Origin: Planctomycetia bacterium
GTDB lineage: Bacteria; Planctomycetota; Planctomycetia; Gemmatales; Gemmataceae
Reading direction: 5' to 3'
Length of the DNA: 49,090 nt
Assembly (NCBI GenBank): GCA_005799265.1
Contig: SYHD01000299.1
Coordinates: 1-49,090, forward strand
This document shows, piece after piece, positions 26,868 through 34,597 of the stretch. A program made the translations under genes and the position numbers. The notes under the pieces are model-generated. The model saw nothing but the letters and a program-made list of their open reading frames with translations, did not search any database and was not told the origin of the DNA. Each line of letters starts with the position of its first letter. The stretch's first letter is position 1.

Positions 26868-27875
26868 ATGATCACGATTCTCGCCTGGACCGGCTCGGAA
26901 AAGAAACTGCGCACGCTCAATCCCGATGATCTATTGAGCCGCAAGGACGAATGGCGCGCCGCCGACACGGTACTATGGATTGATCTGTGCAATCCGAGCG
27001 AGGACGAGGAACGACTCATCCTCCAGCAGTTCTACAGTATCCACGCGCTCTCGCTGGAGGATGTCACGCGTCTGCGCCGCGAGCCGAACGCCCATCCGCA
27101 TTTCCCCAAGGTCGAGGAATTTCCCGACCACCTGTTCGTTATCGTCAATCCGCTCGCGCATACGTCGGTCCCCGATCCCAATGGCATCTTGACACAGCTT
27201 AGCGCGGTCTTGACAGAACACATCCTCATTACACACCACGTCGCGCCGCTGAAGTGCATCGATGCGGTGCGTGAATACCTGGCCCGACACGAAGCGCAAA
27301 GCCAGCGCGGGCCCGACTATCTCTTTCACCTCGTCCTCGATTTCACCGTTGACGAGTTCGTTCCCGTTCTCGATCAAATCGAGGACACCCTCGATCATCT
27401 CGAATCGACCATCATGAAGCGGCCGACGCCGGAACTCTACATGCGCCTGCTGCGGCTCAAACGCGTCATCATCACGTTGCGCAAGACGCTGATAGCTGAG
27501 CGCGAAGTGCTGGTACGGCTGGCACGCGGCGAGTTCTCGCTCGTCGACGAACGCGAGACCGTCTACTATCGCAACGTCTACGATCACCTCGTGCGCTTCA
27601 CGGAATTGATAGAAAGCTCGCGCGAAATGGTCAGCGATCTGATGCAGACGTACCTGTCCGCGCAGTCGAACCATCTCAATCAGGTCATGAAAGTGCTGGC
27701 GATGATCTCGACCATCGTTTTGCCGATGACGTTGGTCGCGGGCATCTACGGCATGAATTTCGAGGAGTTCGTGCCGAACAAGAACAACGCGGCCGGCTTC
27801 TACATTGCCAATGGGTTAATGCTCCTGAGCGGTGTCGTGTCGGTGACGTTCTTCTATTGGAAACGCTGGCTCTGA
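26868..27875 (+). CDS. corA: CorA-family Mg2+/divalent cation transporter
   Basis: This 335-residue paralogue of the minus-strand gene at 2715-3734 shares the domain order and motifs: LWIDLCNPSEDEERLILQQF, RGPDYLFHLVLDFTVDEFVP, LMQTYLSAQSNHLNQVMKVL. The YGMNFEEFVPNKNN loop lies between the two C-terminal membrane helices, and it ends YWKRWL. The ATG at 26868 has GGAGG 7 nt upstream. The Asn of GMN is intact, so ion selectivity is expected. Confidence 0.93.
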   Translation: MITILAWTGSEKKLRTLNPDDLLSRKDEWRAADTVLWIDLCNPSEDEERLILQQFYSIHALSLEDVTRLRREPNAHPHFPKVEEFPDHLFVIVNPLAHTSVPDPNGILTQLSAVLTEHILITHHVAPLKCIDAVREYLARHEAQSQRGPDYLFHLVLDFTVDEFVPVLDQIEDTLDHLESTIMKRPTPELYMRLLRLKRVIITLRKTLIAEREVLVRLARGEFSLVDERETVYYRNVYDHLVRFTELIESSREMVSDLMQTYLSAQSNHLNQVMKVLAMISTIVLPMTLVAGIYGMNFEEFVPNKNNAAGFYIANGLMLLSGVVSVTFFYWKRWL

Positions 27876-27946
27876 GCGGGTCGCTGCCCTTGCAATTCGA
27901 CGCCTCAGCCGTCACAATGGAATCGTTGTCGCGAGAGGTGATTTGA

Positions 27947-30613
27947 ATGACCCGTCGGCTGCTGGCGTGCCTTCTGTGCGGCGCCTCCGTTCTTTTGTTG
28001 TCGATCTGGCATCCGCCGGCGCCGCCCTCGCACGCTCCCTCCGTGCCGACGCCAACGCGGGTTGATTTCAATCGCGACATCCTGCCCATTCTCGCCGACA
28101 GATGTTTCACGTGCCACGGACCGGATGCGACGGCGCGCAAGGGAGGGCTGCGCCTCGATCAACGTGACGCCGCCATGAAGAGGAGCCGCCGCGGCACGAC
28201 GCCAATCGTGCCCGGCCAGGTGGATCAGAGCGAACTGGTGCGCCGCCTCTTCGTTGACGATGACGAACGCATGCCGCCGCGGAAGTCGGGCAAATCGCTC
28301 ACCGATCAGGAAAAGAACTTACTCAAACGCTGGATTGCCGAGGGGGCGGAGTATCAGCTTCACTGGGCGTTCGTCAAGCCGCAGCGGGCCGAGCTTCCCA
28401 AGGTCAAGAATCAAGCGTGGGTTCAGAATCCGCTCGACGCGTTCGTTTTGCATCGTCTTGAAGCGGCGGGATTGTCGCCGTCGCCCTCCGCAGATCCGGT
28501 GACGCTCATTCGGCGCTTGTCGATCGATTTGATCGGGTTACCCCCGACGTTTGACGAGGTTGAGGAGTTCAAAAAAGCATGTGAGAACGTGAGCGCTAGA
28601 CCGCAAGCGATTGAGAAGGCCGTGGATCGGCTGCTCGCGTCACCGCACTTCGGCGAAAAGATGACGCTGGCCTGGCTCGACCTGGCACGCTACGGCGACA
28701 CCAGCGGCTATCACATGGACACGACCCGGCAAATGTGGCTGTGGCGCGATTGGGTCATCGACGCCTTCAACAAGGACATGCCGTTCGACCAATTCACCAT
28801 CGAACAACTCGCGGGAGATCTGTTGCCGACGCCGACGGACAAACAGAGGATCGCCACCGGCTTTCATCGCAACACGCGCTTCAACGAGGAGGGCGGCGTC
28901 GATCCCGAAGAGTACGTCATCCGCTACAACATCGATCGCACCAACACGCTCGGCGCAGTGTGGCTCGGCCTGACGCTGGGCTGTGCCGAATGCCATAGCC
29001 ACAAGTACGATCCGATCACGCACAAGGAATACTATCAGCTCCTCGCGTACTTCAACGGCATCACCGAAACGATGGCGGAAGGCCTCAGTGTCCACGGCAA
29101 AGCGCTGCCGCCCCTTTTGAAGATCCCCACGCCGGAACAGACTGCCGCGCTTGTGGATCTGCGCAAGTCGCTCGAGCCAGTCGCCAGGGCGATCACCAAG
29201 GCAGTAGGTGGGTTCTCGTATGCCGATCCGCTCGACGGCAAGACCCTGCCGAAGGAAATCACCGCCGATCTCGCGGCACGTTCGCAGCGTGCCTGGGAGG
29301 CGCACGCGAAAGGCGACGGTAATCTGCGCCCGGAACTGCGCGAGGCGATCAAGGCCCACCCCGCCATGCGCAGCACCGAACAAAAAACACTGCTGCGCGA
29401 TTATTACCTGCGCAAGATTCATGTCGATGCGCGCGACACGATCGGTCTTTACGACCGCGACTTCGAGGACCTTACGGAGAAGATCAAGGCGATCGAAGAC
29501 GCGATCCCGCACACCCTCATCACCGAAGAAATGGCCAGGCCGCGGCCCACGCACATCTTGATGCGCGGCGACTTTCAGCAAAAAGGCGAGCGCGTCGAGC
29601 GCGGCGTACCAGTGAGCTTGCCGCGGTTGCCCAAGGACGCGCCGGCGAATCGGCTCGGCCTGGCACGCTGGCTCGTCAGCCCGGAGCATCCCTTGACCAC
29701 TCGCGTGGCCGTCAATCGTCTCTGGGCGCAAATGTTCGGCCACGGCATCGTCCGCAGCCTGGGCGACTTCGGCACACAGGGCGATTACCCGTCGCACCCG
29801 GAGTTGCTCGATTGGCTGGCCATCGAGTTCTCAGAGCCGGAAGCGTTAGCGACGGGAAAAAGACGCCCCTGGTCCATCAAGCACATCCTTCGCACGATCG
29901 CACTCTCGGCGACGTACCAGCAGGCGTCGATCTATCGCAAAGACTCCGTCAAGATCGATCCACACAATCGGCTGCTGTCGTTCGCGCCGCGTCACCGGCT
30001 CGGCGCCGAGGAGTTGCGCGACAGTGCCCTGGCGATCAGCGGCCTGTTGAATCACAAGATCGGCGGCCCGTCGTTCATGCCGTATCAGCCGAAGGATTAT
30101 TACCGCTTCAAAAACGAGGACTGGCCCTGGACCTCCAGCGGCGGCGACGAGCAGTATCGCCGTGGGCTGTACGCCTTCTGGCGCCGCACGGCCTTACATC
30201 CGATGTTCGTGACCTTCGACGCCCCGACGCGCGAAGAATGCGCCGTCGCGCGGCTGCGGACCAACACTCCGCTTCAGGCGCTTGTGACGCTCAACGACCC
30301 GACCTTTGTCGAGGCCGCGCGCGTCTTCGCGCAGAAGATCCTCACGCAAGGCCCCAAGGATCACGACGCCCGTTTAGCGTTTGCGTTCAAGAGCGCAACG
30401 TGTCGCGTGCCGCAGGATTCCGAGTTGAATGTGCTGCGCGATGCCTTCGAGGAGCAACGCGTCCGCTTTGCGAAAAATCGAGGCGCCGCCGAGCGTTTCA
30501 TCAACGTCGGTCAATTTCCGCGTGACGCCCGGCTCGACATTGTTGAATTCGCAGCCTGGACGGCTCTGGGCAACATGCTGCTGAACCTCGACGAAGTCCT
30601 GACGCGCGAGTGA
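27947..30613 (+). CDS. PSD1-type protein: planctomycete cytochrome C, DUF1549 and DUF1553 domains
   Basis: This 888-residue protein has a hydrophobic signal (RRLLACLLCGASVLLLSIW). The cytochrome C domain has DILPILADRCFTCHGPDATA and DERMPPRKSGKSL. DUF1549 has VTLIRRLSIDLIGLPPTFDE, LAWLDLARYGDTSGYHMD and a second CAECHSHKYDPI. DUF1553 has HPLTTRVAVNRLWAQMFGHG and FVTFDAPTREECAVARLRTN. It is the first gene of a plus-strand unit with the 28-aa ORF and DUF1501 that follow. Its biochemical role is unknown; it is predicted periplasmic. Confidence 0.94.
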   Translation: MTRRLLACLLCGASVLLLSIWHPPAPPSHAPSVPTPTRVDFNRDILPILADRCFTCHGPDATARKGGLRLDQRDAAMKRSRRGTTPIVPGQVDQSELVRRLFVDDDERMPPRKSGKSLTDQEKNLLKRWIAEGAEYQLHWAFVKPQRAELPKVKNQAWVQNPLDAFVLHRLEAAGLSPSPSADPVTLIRRLSIDLIGLPPTFDEVEEFKKACENVSARPQAIEKAVDRLLASPHFGEKMTLAWLDLARYGDTSGYHMDTTRQMWLWRDWVIDAFNKDMPFDQFTIEQLAGDLLPTPTDKQRIATGFHRNTRFNEEGGVDPEEYVIRYNIDRTNTLGAVWLGLTLGCAECHSHKYDPITHKEYYQLLAYFNGITETMAEGLSVHGKALPPLLKIPTPEQTAALVDLRKSLEPVARAITKAVGGFSYADPLDGKTLPKEITADLAARSQRAWEAHAKGDGNLRPELREAIKAHPAMRSTEQKTLLRDYYLRKIHVDARDTIGLYDRDFEDLTEKIKAIEDAIPHTLITEEMARPRPTHILMRGDFQQKGERVERGVPVSLPRLPKDAPANRLGLARWLVSPEHPLTTRVAVNRLWAQMFGHGIVRSLGDFGTQGDYPSHPELLDWLAIEFSEPEALATGKRRPWSIKHILRTIALSATYQQASIYRKDSVKIDPHNRLLSFAPRHRLGAEELRDSALAISGLLNHKIGGPSFMPYQPKDYYRFKNEDWPWTSSGGDEQYRRGLYAFWRRTALHPMFVTFDAPTREECAVARLRTNTPLQALVTLNDPTFVEAARVFAQKILTQGPKDHDARLAFAFKSATCRVPQDSELNVLRDAFEEQRVRFAKNRGAAERFINVGQFPRDARLDIVEFAAWTALGNMLLNLDEVLTRE

Positions 30614-30645
30614 GCGCGGCGTCAAGCAATTGCGGAGTATCACTT

Positions 30646-30732
30646 ATGTCCTACGAGTGCGCCACCTGTACCCAAACGCACGGCCACCGTTCCGACATCG
30701 GCTTGCGCCACGGGCTTGTATGCGAAGGCTGA
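30646..30732 (+). CDS. 28-aa Cys/His-rich mini-protein between PSD1 and DUF1501
   Basis: The short ORF reads MSYECATCTQTHGHRSDI then GLRHGLVCEG and stop. CxxC followed by HxH, His and Cys resembles a zinc knuckle. It has its own ribosome site (GGAG 8 nt before ATG 30646) and stops 4 nt before the DUF1501 ATG, so it may couple translation to the next gene. It may be a genuine metal-binding peptide or a leader ORF. It matches no family I know. Confidence 0.4.
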   Translation: MSYECATCTQTHGHRSDIGLRHGLVCEG

Positions 30733-30736
30733 TCTC

Positions 30737-32146
30737 ATGAACAACCAATCGATTTTGACGCGCCGCCGATTCCTGACGCGCACCAGCGCCTGCCTGGGCA
30801 TGGCCGCGGTCGCGTCGCTGTTGGCCGACGAACAGGCCGTACCCGGCGTGTTGACACGCACGCACTTTGCGCCCAAGGCGAAAAACGTCATCTTCCTTTT
30901 CATGGGCGGCGGCCCATCGCAGGTCGATACGTTCGATCCGAAGCCGACGCTGCGTCAACGCCACGGCGAGGAGATGCCGGCGTCGATCCTCGGCACCCAG
31001 CGCGTTACGTTGATGACGCGCAATCAAGGACACTTTCAGACGGCCGCGACCGACTTTGGCTTCCGCAAGGTCGGCCGGGCCGGGCACGACATGAGCAACC
31101 TGTGGCGCTATTTGCCGGAGGTCGCCGACGAGCTGACGTTCATCCGCTCGATGCACACGGAGCCGATCAATCACGATCCCGCGGTTACGCTCATGCAAAC
31201 GGGCCGCCCGGACGCCGGGTTGCCGTCGCTGGGCTCCTGGCTCAGCTACGGCCTCGGCTCGGAGAATCGCAATCTGCCCGCCTATATCGTCATGATGTCC
31301 GGCGCATTCGACCAACCAATCACGCCGCGCTACTTCTCGAACGGCTTTCTCCCGTCCCAGCATCAGGGCGTCCAGTTTCAGGCCGCGGGCGACCCGGTTT
31401 CTTACCTCTCGAACCCACCCGGCCTGTCGCACGCGGCGCGCGGCGCGATCGTGGCCGGCGTCAACGACCTCAATCGCCTTCGCCATGAACACGTCGGCGA
31501 CCCCGAAATCGAAACACGCATCAACGCCTTCGAGTTGGCCTTCCGCATGCAAACGTCGGTGCCAGACCTCATGAACATCGACAACGAAACGCCGACCACG
31601 CTCGCACGCTACGGCCCTGACGTCAATGATCCCGCGACGTTTGCCCGCCAATGCCTGCTCGCGCGCCGCTTGCTCGAGCGCGGCGTCCGCTACGTGCAGC
31701 TTTTCCACCGCGGCTGGGACGCGCACACCGCGGTCGCCGCCAGCCTGCAACGGCAAATCCGTGATGTTGATCAGCCGATCGCCGCCCTGATCCGCGACCT
31801 GAAAACGCGTGGCCTGCTCGACTCGACGCTGGTCATCTGGGGCGGCGAGTTCGGCCGTACCGCCTACGGACAGGGGGACCTTTCCGGCGAGTTCGGCCGC
31901 GATCACCATCCGCGCTGTTTCACCTACTGGCTCGCCGGCGCCGGCATCAAACCAGGCCTGACGATCGGCGCCACCGACGACTTCGGCTACAACGTGACGG
32001 AACGCCCCATCCACGTCAACGACTTGCACGCGACGATCCTGCACTGCCTGGGCATCGATCATTTGCGGCTAACGTATAGGCACGCTGGCCGCGATTTTCG
32101 CTTGACGGACGTGGCGGGTGAAGTGGTGCCGGAGGTGTTGGCGTGA
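30737..32146 (+). CDS. DUF1501 protein, Tat-exported
   Basis: The 469-residue protein has twin-arginine signal LTRRRFLTRTSACLGMAAVA. Family segments are KAKNVIFLFMGGGPSQVDTF, GLPSLGSWLSYGLGSENRN, LLARRLLERGVRYVQLFHRG, LVIWGGEFGRTAYGQG and HATILHCLGIDHLRLTYRHA. The ATG at 30737 is preferred because the upstream frame runs into the 28-aa ORF. It pairs with the PSD1 gene just upstream, as in the 8219-12338 cluster. The two probably act together outside the cytoplasm. Confidence 0.94.
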   Translation: MNNQSILTRRRFLTRTSACLGMAAVASLLADEQAVPGVLTRTHFAPKAKNVIFLFMGGGPSQVDTFDPKPTLRQRHGEEMPASILGTQRVTLMTRNQGHFQTAATDFGFRKVGRAGHDMSNLWRYLPEVADELTFIRSMHTEPINHDPAVTLMQTGRPDAGLPSLGSWLSYGLGSENRNLPAYIVMMSGAFDQPITPRYFSNGFLPSQHQGVQFQAAGDPVSYLSNPPGLSHAARGAIVAGVNDLNRLRHEHVGDPEIETRINAFELAFRMQTSVPDLMNIDNETPTTLARYGPDVNDPATFARQCLLARRLLERGVRYVQLFHRGWDAHTAVAASLQRQIRDVDQPIAALIRDLKTRGLLDSTLVIWGGEFGRTAYGQGDLSGEFGRDHHPRCFTYWLAGAGIKPGLTIGATDDFGYNVTERPIHVNDLHATILHCLGIDHLRLTYRHAGRDFRLTDVAGEVVPEVLA

Positions 32147-32188
32147 AATGCTCTCGCTTGACGGGTCTTATCAGGGTATAATCCCACC

Positions 32189-32449
32189 ATGGATACGATA
32201 CCAACACTTGTCCGAATGCTCGATCCAGTCGGCAAGAGCTTCGGCGTGAAGACGGCCCAAGCCCTGGTGAATCTCCGCGCAGATGCCGAATTGCAGGCTA
32301 ACATGGAACGCCTCGCACGCCGTTGCACGGAAGGCAAACTGACGCCGGAAGAGAAGGCGGAGTACGATGCCTTCGTTTCCGCGAACAACGTCATTGCCAT
32401 TCTTCAAGCCAAGGCCCGCGCCGTGCTGGCGCGTCAGCGCAAGAAATAA
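32189..32449 (+). CDS. 86-aa hypothetical protein coupled to an HNH gene
   Basis: This is a small helical protein (TLVRMLDPVGKSFGVKTAQA, LVNLRADAELQANMERLARR, TPEEKAEYDAFVSANNVIAI). It ends 2 nt before the HNH endonuclease start, so the two are surely co-transcribed. I recall similar short genes next to HNH genes in planctomycetes and cyanobacteria. They could be immunity or antitoxin-like partners, but this is inference. Confidence 0.75.
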   Translation: MDTIPTLVRMLDPVGKSFGVKTAQALVNLRADAELQANMERLARRCTEGKLTPEEKAEYDAFVSANNVIAILQAKARAVLARQRKK

Positions 32450-32451
32450 TA

Positions 32452-32991
32452 ATGGACAAGAAAACTCGAACGCTCGTCTGGCAACGGGCCGACGGGATCT
32501 GCGAATACTGCCGGCTTTGGCAGGAGCATGAGCCGTTCATTCAATTCCAAGTTGAACACATCATTCCGACAAAACACGGCGGCAGCGACGACCTGGGCAA
32601 TCTCGCATTAGCGTGTTACTTCTGCAACTCCCACAAATCGAGCAACCTGTCTGGCATCGACCCAAAGACGAAACGGATCGTGCGACTATTCAATCCACGG
32701 CGCCAACGGTGGGAACGCCACTTTCGCTGGAACGGAATCACAATCGTCGGCAAGACGCCCTTGGGCCGTGCGACGGTCGTGGTGTTTGGCATGAATCTAT
32801 ACTGCACGCGGTCAGGATTGACTCATTCACTAGCCCGCAGCGCCAGCAAGGGATGTCCGTGGTTGCCCTTGCTAGCGCTGCGGGCTAGTGAGGCAAATGT
32901 GTCATTTCCGCCCGAGCGCAGTATACCTAATCGGCTAGCCCTGCGCGAAACACTCCTCGATTTGGGCCAGTGGCCGTACCACTCGAATTGA
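32452..32991 (+). CDS. HNH endonuclease carrying an in-frame foldback element
   Basis: This 179-residue HNH nuclease has CEYCRLWQEHEPF, the HNH core VEHIIPTKHGGSDDLGNLAL and the zinc pair CYFCNSHKSS. Residues ~117-158 (from LYCTRSGLTHS to PERSI) are encoded by a 124-bp palindromic element plus its TA duplication (126 nt, 42 codons). Without it the protein would read VFGMNLPNRLALRETLLDL, the usual C-terminal pattern of this family. The zinc and catalytic residues lie upstream of the insertion. Whether the enlarged protein is active is unknown. Confidence 0.9.
   Translation: MDKKTRTLVWQRADGICEYCRLWQEHEPFIQFQVEHIIPTKHGGSDDLGNLALACYFCNSHKSSNLSGIDPKTKRIVRLFNPRRQRWERHFRWNGITIVGKTPLGRATVVVFGMNLYCTRSGLTHSLARSASKGCPWLPLLALRASEANVSFPPERSIPNRLALRETLLDLGQWPYHSN
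32798..32925. mobile_element. 124-bp foldback (MITE-like) element at a duplicated TA, inside the HNH gene
   Basis: The element 32800-32923 begins TACTGC and ends GCAGTA and is flanked by TA on both sides (32798-32799; 32924-32925). It is almost wholly palindromic. The inner arms, CACTAGCCCGCAGCG at 32829 and CGCTGCGGGCTAGTG ending 32890, enclose CCAGCAAGGG/CCCTTGCTAG and a 13-nt loop. A TA target suggests mobilisation by an IS630/Tc1-mariner-type transposase. There is no ORF of its own. Confidence 0.85.
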
Positions 32992-33042
32992 TGCCCTTTT
33001 TTTTTGGCGGGATTCCTGGCCGATGGGATGATTCTCGTTCAA

Positions 33043-33316
33043 TCAATTCCCATGCGGCGTCAGCCTGGTAATCCAGCGTTACCAGAAAGCGTTCAAGGAA
33101 CGTGCGGCCCAGGATGCCGTGGTAGGATTGACCGATGAGCTCGAGCATCCACGCTTGTGACGGGTCGGCGATCAGGATGGCGTGGTCCTTCGCTCCCATC
33201 GAGAGGGCGTTGACGTCGATGCCCTCGACGGCCCAGCGCGGCTCAACCGTGTCGAAGTTGCCGTCCTCGGCAGACAATTCGCTGCCTGCATACGCGACTC
33301 CCATTGCGACGACCAT
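33043..33316 (-). pseudogene. Truncated retropepsin-like aspartyl protease fragment, copy 1
   Basis: The frame read from ATG 33316 gives MVVAMGVAYAGSELSAE, LIADPSQAWMLELIGQSYHG and ILGRTFLERFLVTLDYQ. This matches the C-terminal half of retropepsin-like aspartyl proteases (GILGxxFLxxFxVTxDY); the catalytic Asp-Thr-Gly half is missing. After DYQ the frame is scrambled by a small deletion compared with copy 2. The DNA 33043-33349 is nearly identical to 34178-34496, in the same orientation. Confidence 0.7.
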
Positions 33317-33406
33317 GGTCGCGGGATATCCGCTGCGCCGCGATCCCTGTTGGCGTGAATTGACAGCCCGAGCCATCCTGCGTAAGCTGGCCGGTAGGAG
33401 ACTACC

Positions 33407-33769
33407 ATGAAAACGGAAATCATTGAGATAATCGATCGTGGGCGAGGTCCCGAGCTTTCGACATGCCGGATCACGGTCCTGGACCTTGTAAGGTATTTCC
33501 AGAAGGGAAGTTCCTCCGGCGAGATTCGCCGCTGGATTCCGACTTTGAGTGACGGTGAGATCGCGGTCGTCGAGCAATTCTACCTGGAACACAAAGCCGA
33601 ATTCGACGAAAAAGACCGGTGTGCCAGAGAACGGCGTGCGGAACAGATTCGCCTTCAACGCCAGAAGTTTCCCGAAACAAACGAAACCCCGGAAGAAACC
33701 AAGGCCCGGCTGCGGCGACTTCTCGACCAGCGGCGTCAGGAGCAAAACGGTGAAGGGCATCCTGGCTGA
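33407..33769 (+). CDS. DUF433-type antitoxin (module A)
   Basis: The 120-residue protein begins with a DUF433-like winged helix (STCRITVLDLVRYFQKGSSS, GEIRRWIPTLSDGEIAVVEQ). A long charged helix follows (from ~FYLEHKAEFDEKDR to the C-terminus), the usual toxin-binding tail. The ATG at 33407 has AGGAG 6 nt upstream. Its 3' end overlaps the toxin gene by 20 nt. Its paralogue is at 41545-41901. DNA binding and toxin neutralisation are family-based. Confidence 0.82.
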   Translation: MKTEIIEIIDRGRGPELSTCRITVLDLVRYFQKGSSSGEIRRWIPTLSDGEIAVVEQFYLEHKAEFDEKDRCARERRAEQIRLQRQKFPETNETPEETKARLRRLLDQRRQEQNGEGHPG

Positions 33770-34157
33770 CCACAATGTGATCGGCCAAGTCGCCTATCTC
33801 ATGCAACTGATGCAAGCCGATGGCTGGGAGGATTTCTGGCACGCCCTGGGCCTGGTTTTGGTCCGGTTCGAAAATGTCGGCCTTGCCATCACTGCTACGG
33901 ATGTGGAAATCTGGCAGCGCTGTCAGACAGACGAGTTAGTCCTCATCACTGACAATCGCAACGACGATTCGCCTGAGTCGCTGAACGCCGCTATCCGTCA
34001 ATTCAACACGTCCGAATCGTTACCTGTATTCACGATCGCCGACCTCGACAAATTCGGCGCCAGCCGGGCTTACGAACAGCGCGTCGTCGCAGCATTGTAT
34101 GATTATTTGCTGCGGATTGATGATGTGCGCGGAACCGGCAGGTTGTTCTTGCCGTAA
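33750..34157 (+). CDS. PIN-like (DUF5615-type) toxin (module A)
   Basis: This 135-residue protein has a PIN-like ribonuclease fold: KGILADHNVIGQVAYLMQ with the first Asp, TDVEIWQRCQTDELVLITDN with the second Asp, then SLPVFTIADLDKFGASRAY and a conserved end VRGTGRLFLP. The GTG at 33750 is chosen for AGGAG 8 nt upstream and because KGILAD aligns with the paralogue (41148-41564), which starts at the same residue. It overlaps the antitoxin by 20 nt. RNA cleavage is inferred from the fold. Confidence 0.82.
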   Translation: MKGILADHNVIGQVAYLMQLMQADGWEDFWHALGLVLVRFENVGLAITATDVEIWQRCQTDELVLITDNRNDDSPESLNAAIRQFNTSESLPVFTIADLDKFGASRAYEQRVVAALYDYLLRIDDVRGTGRLFLP

Positions 34158-34176
34158 TTCTGTGTCCTCGGCGACT

Positions 34177-34464
34177 TCAATTCCCCTGCGGCGTCAGCCT
34201 TATTTGCTTCGTACGATAATCCAGCGTTACCAGAAAGCGTTCAAAGAACGTGCGGCCCAGGATGCCGTGGTAGGATTGACCGATGAGCTTGAGCATCCAC
34301 GCTTGTGAAGGGTCGGCGATCAGGATGGCGTGGTCCTTCGCTCCCATCGAGAGGGCGTTGACGTCGATGCCCTCGACGGCCCAGCGCGGCTCGAACGTGT
34401 CGAAGTTGCCTTGCTCGGCAGACAATGGGCTGCCTGCATACGCGACTCCCATTGCGACGACCAT
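34177..34464 (-). pseudogene. Truncated retropepsin-like aspartyl protease fragment, copy 2
   Basis: From ATG 34464 the frame reads MVVAMGVAYAGSPLSAEQ, LIADPSQAWMLKLIGQSYHG and ILGRTFFERFLVTLDYRTKQ, then IRLTPQGN and stop. This is the intact C-terminal half of a retropepsin-like domain without the catalytic N-terminal half. The frame can be extended to 34647, but the upstream residues have no family resemblance. Together with copy 1 it brackets toxin-antitoxin module A as a direct repeat. Confidence 0.7.
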
Positions 34465-34597
34465 GGTCGCGGGATATCCGCTGCGCCGCGATCCCTTGCT
34501 CTTTGGACTGGGATTGATTAGATTAACTACGTTGTCCTCTGAACGATCCCGCCGGTTTTGCCCCCCACCCTCCCGCCGCGTTTTTCGGAGTTGATCG

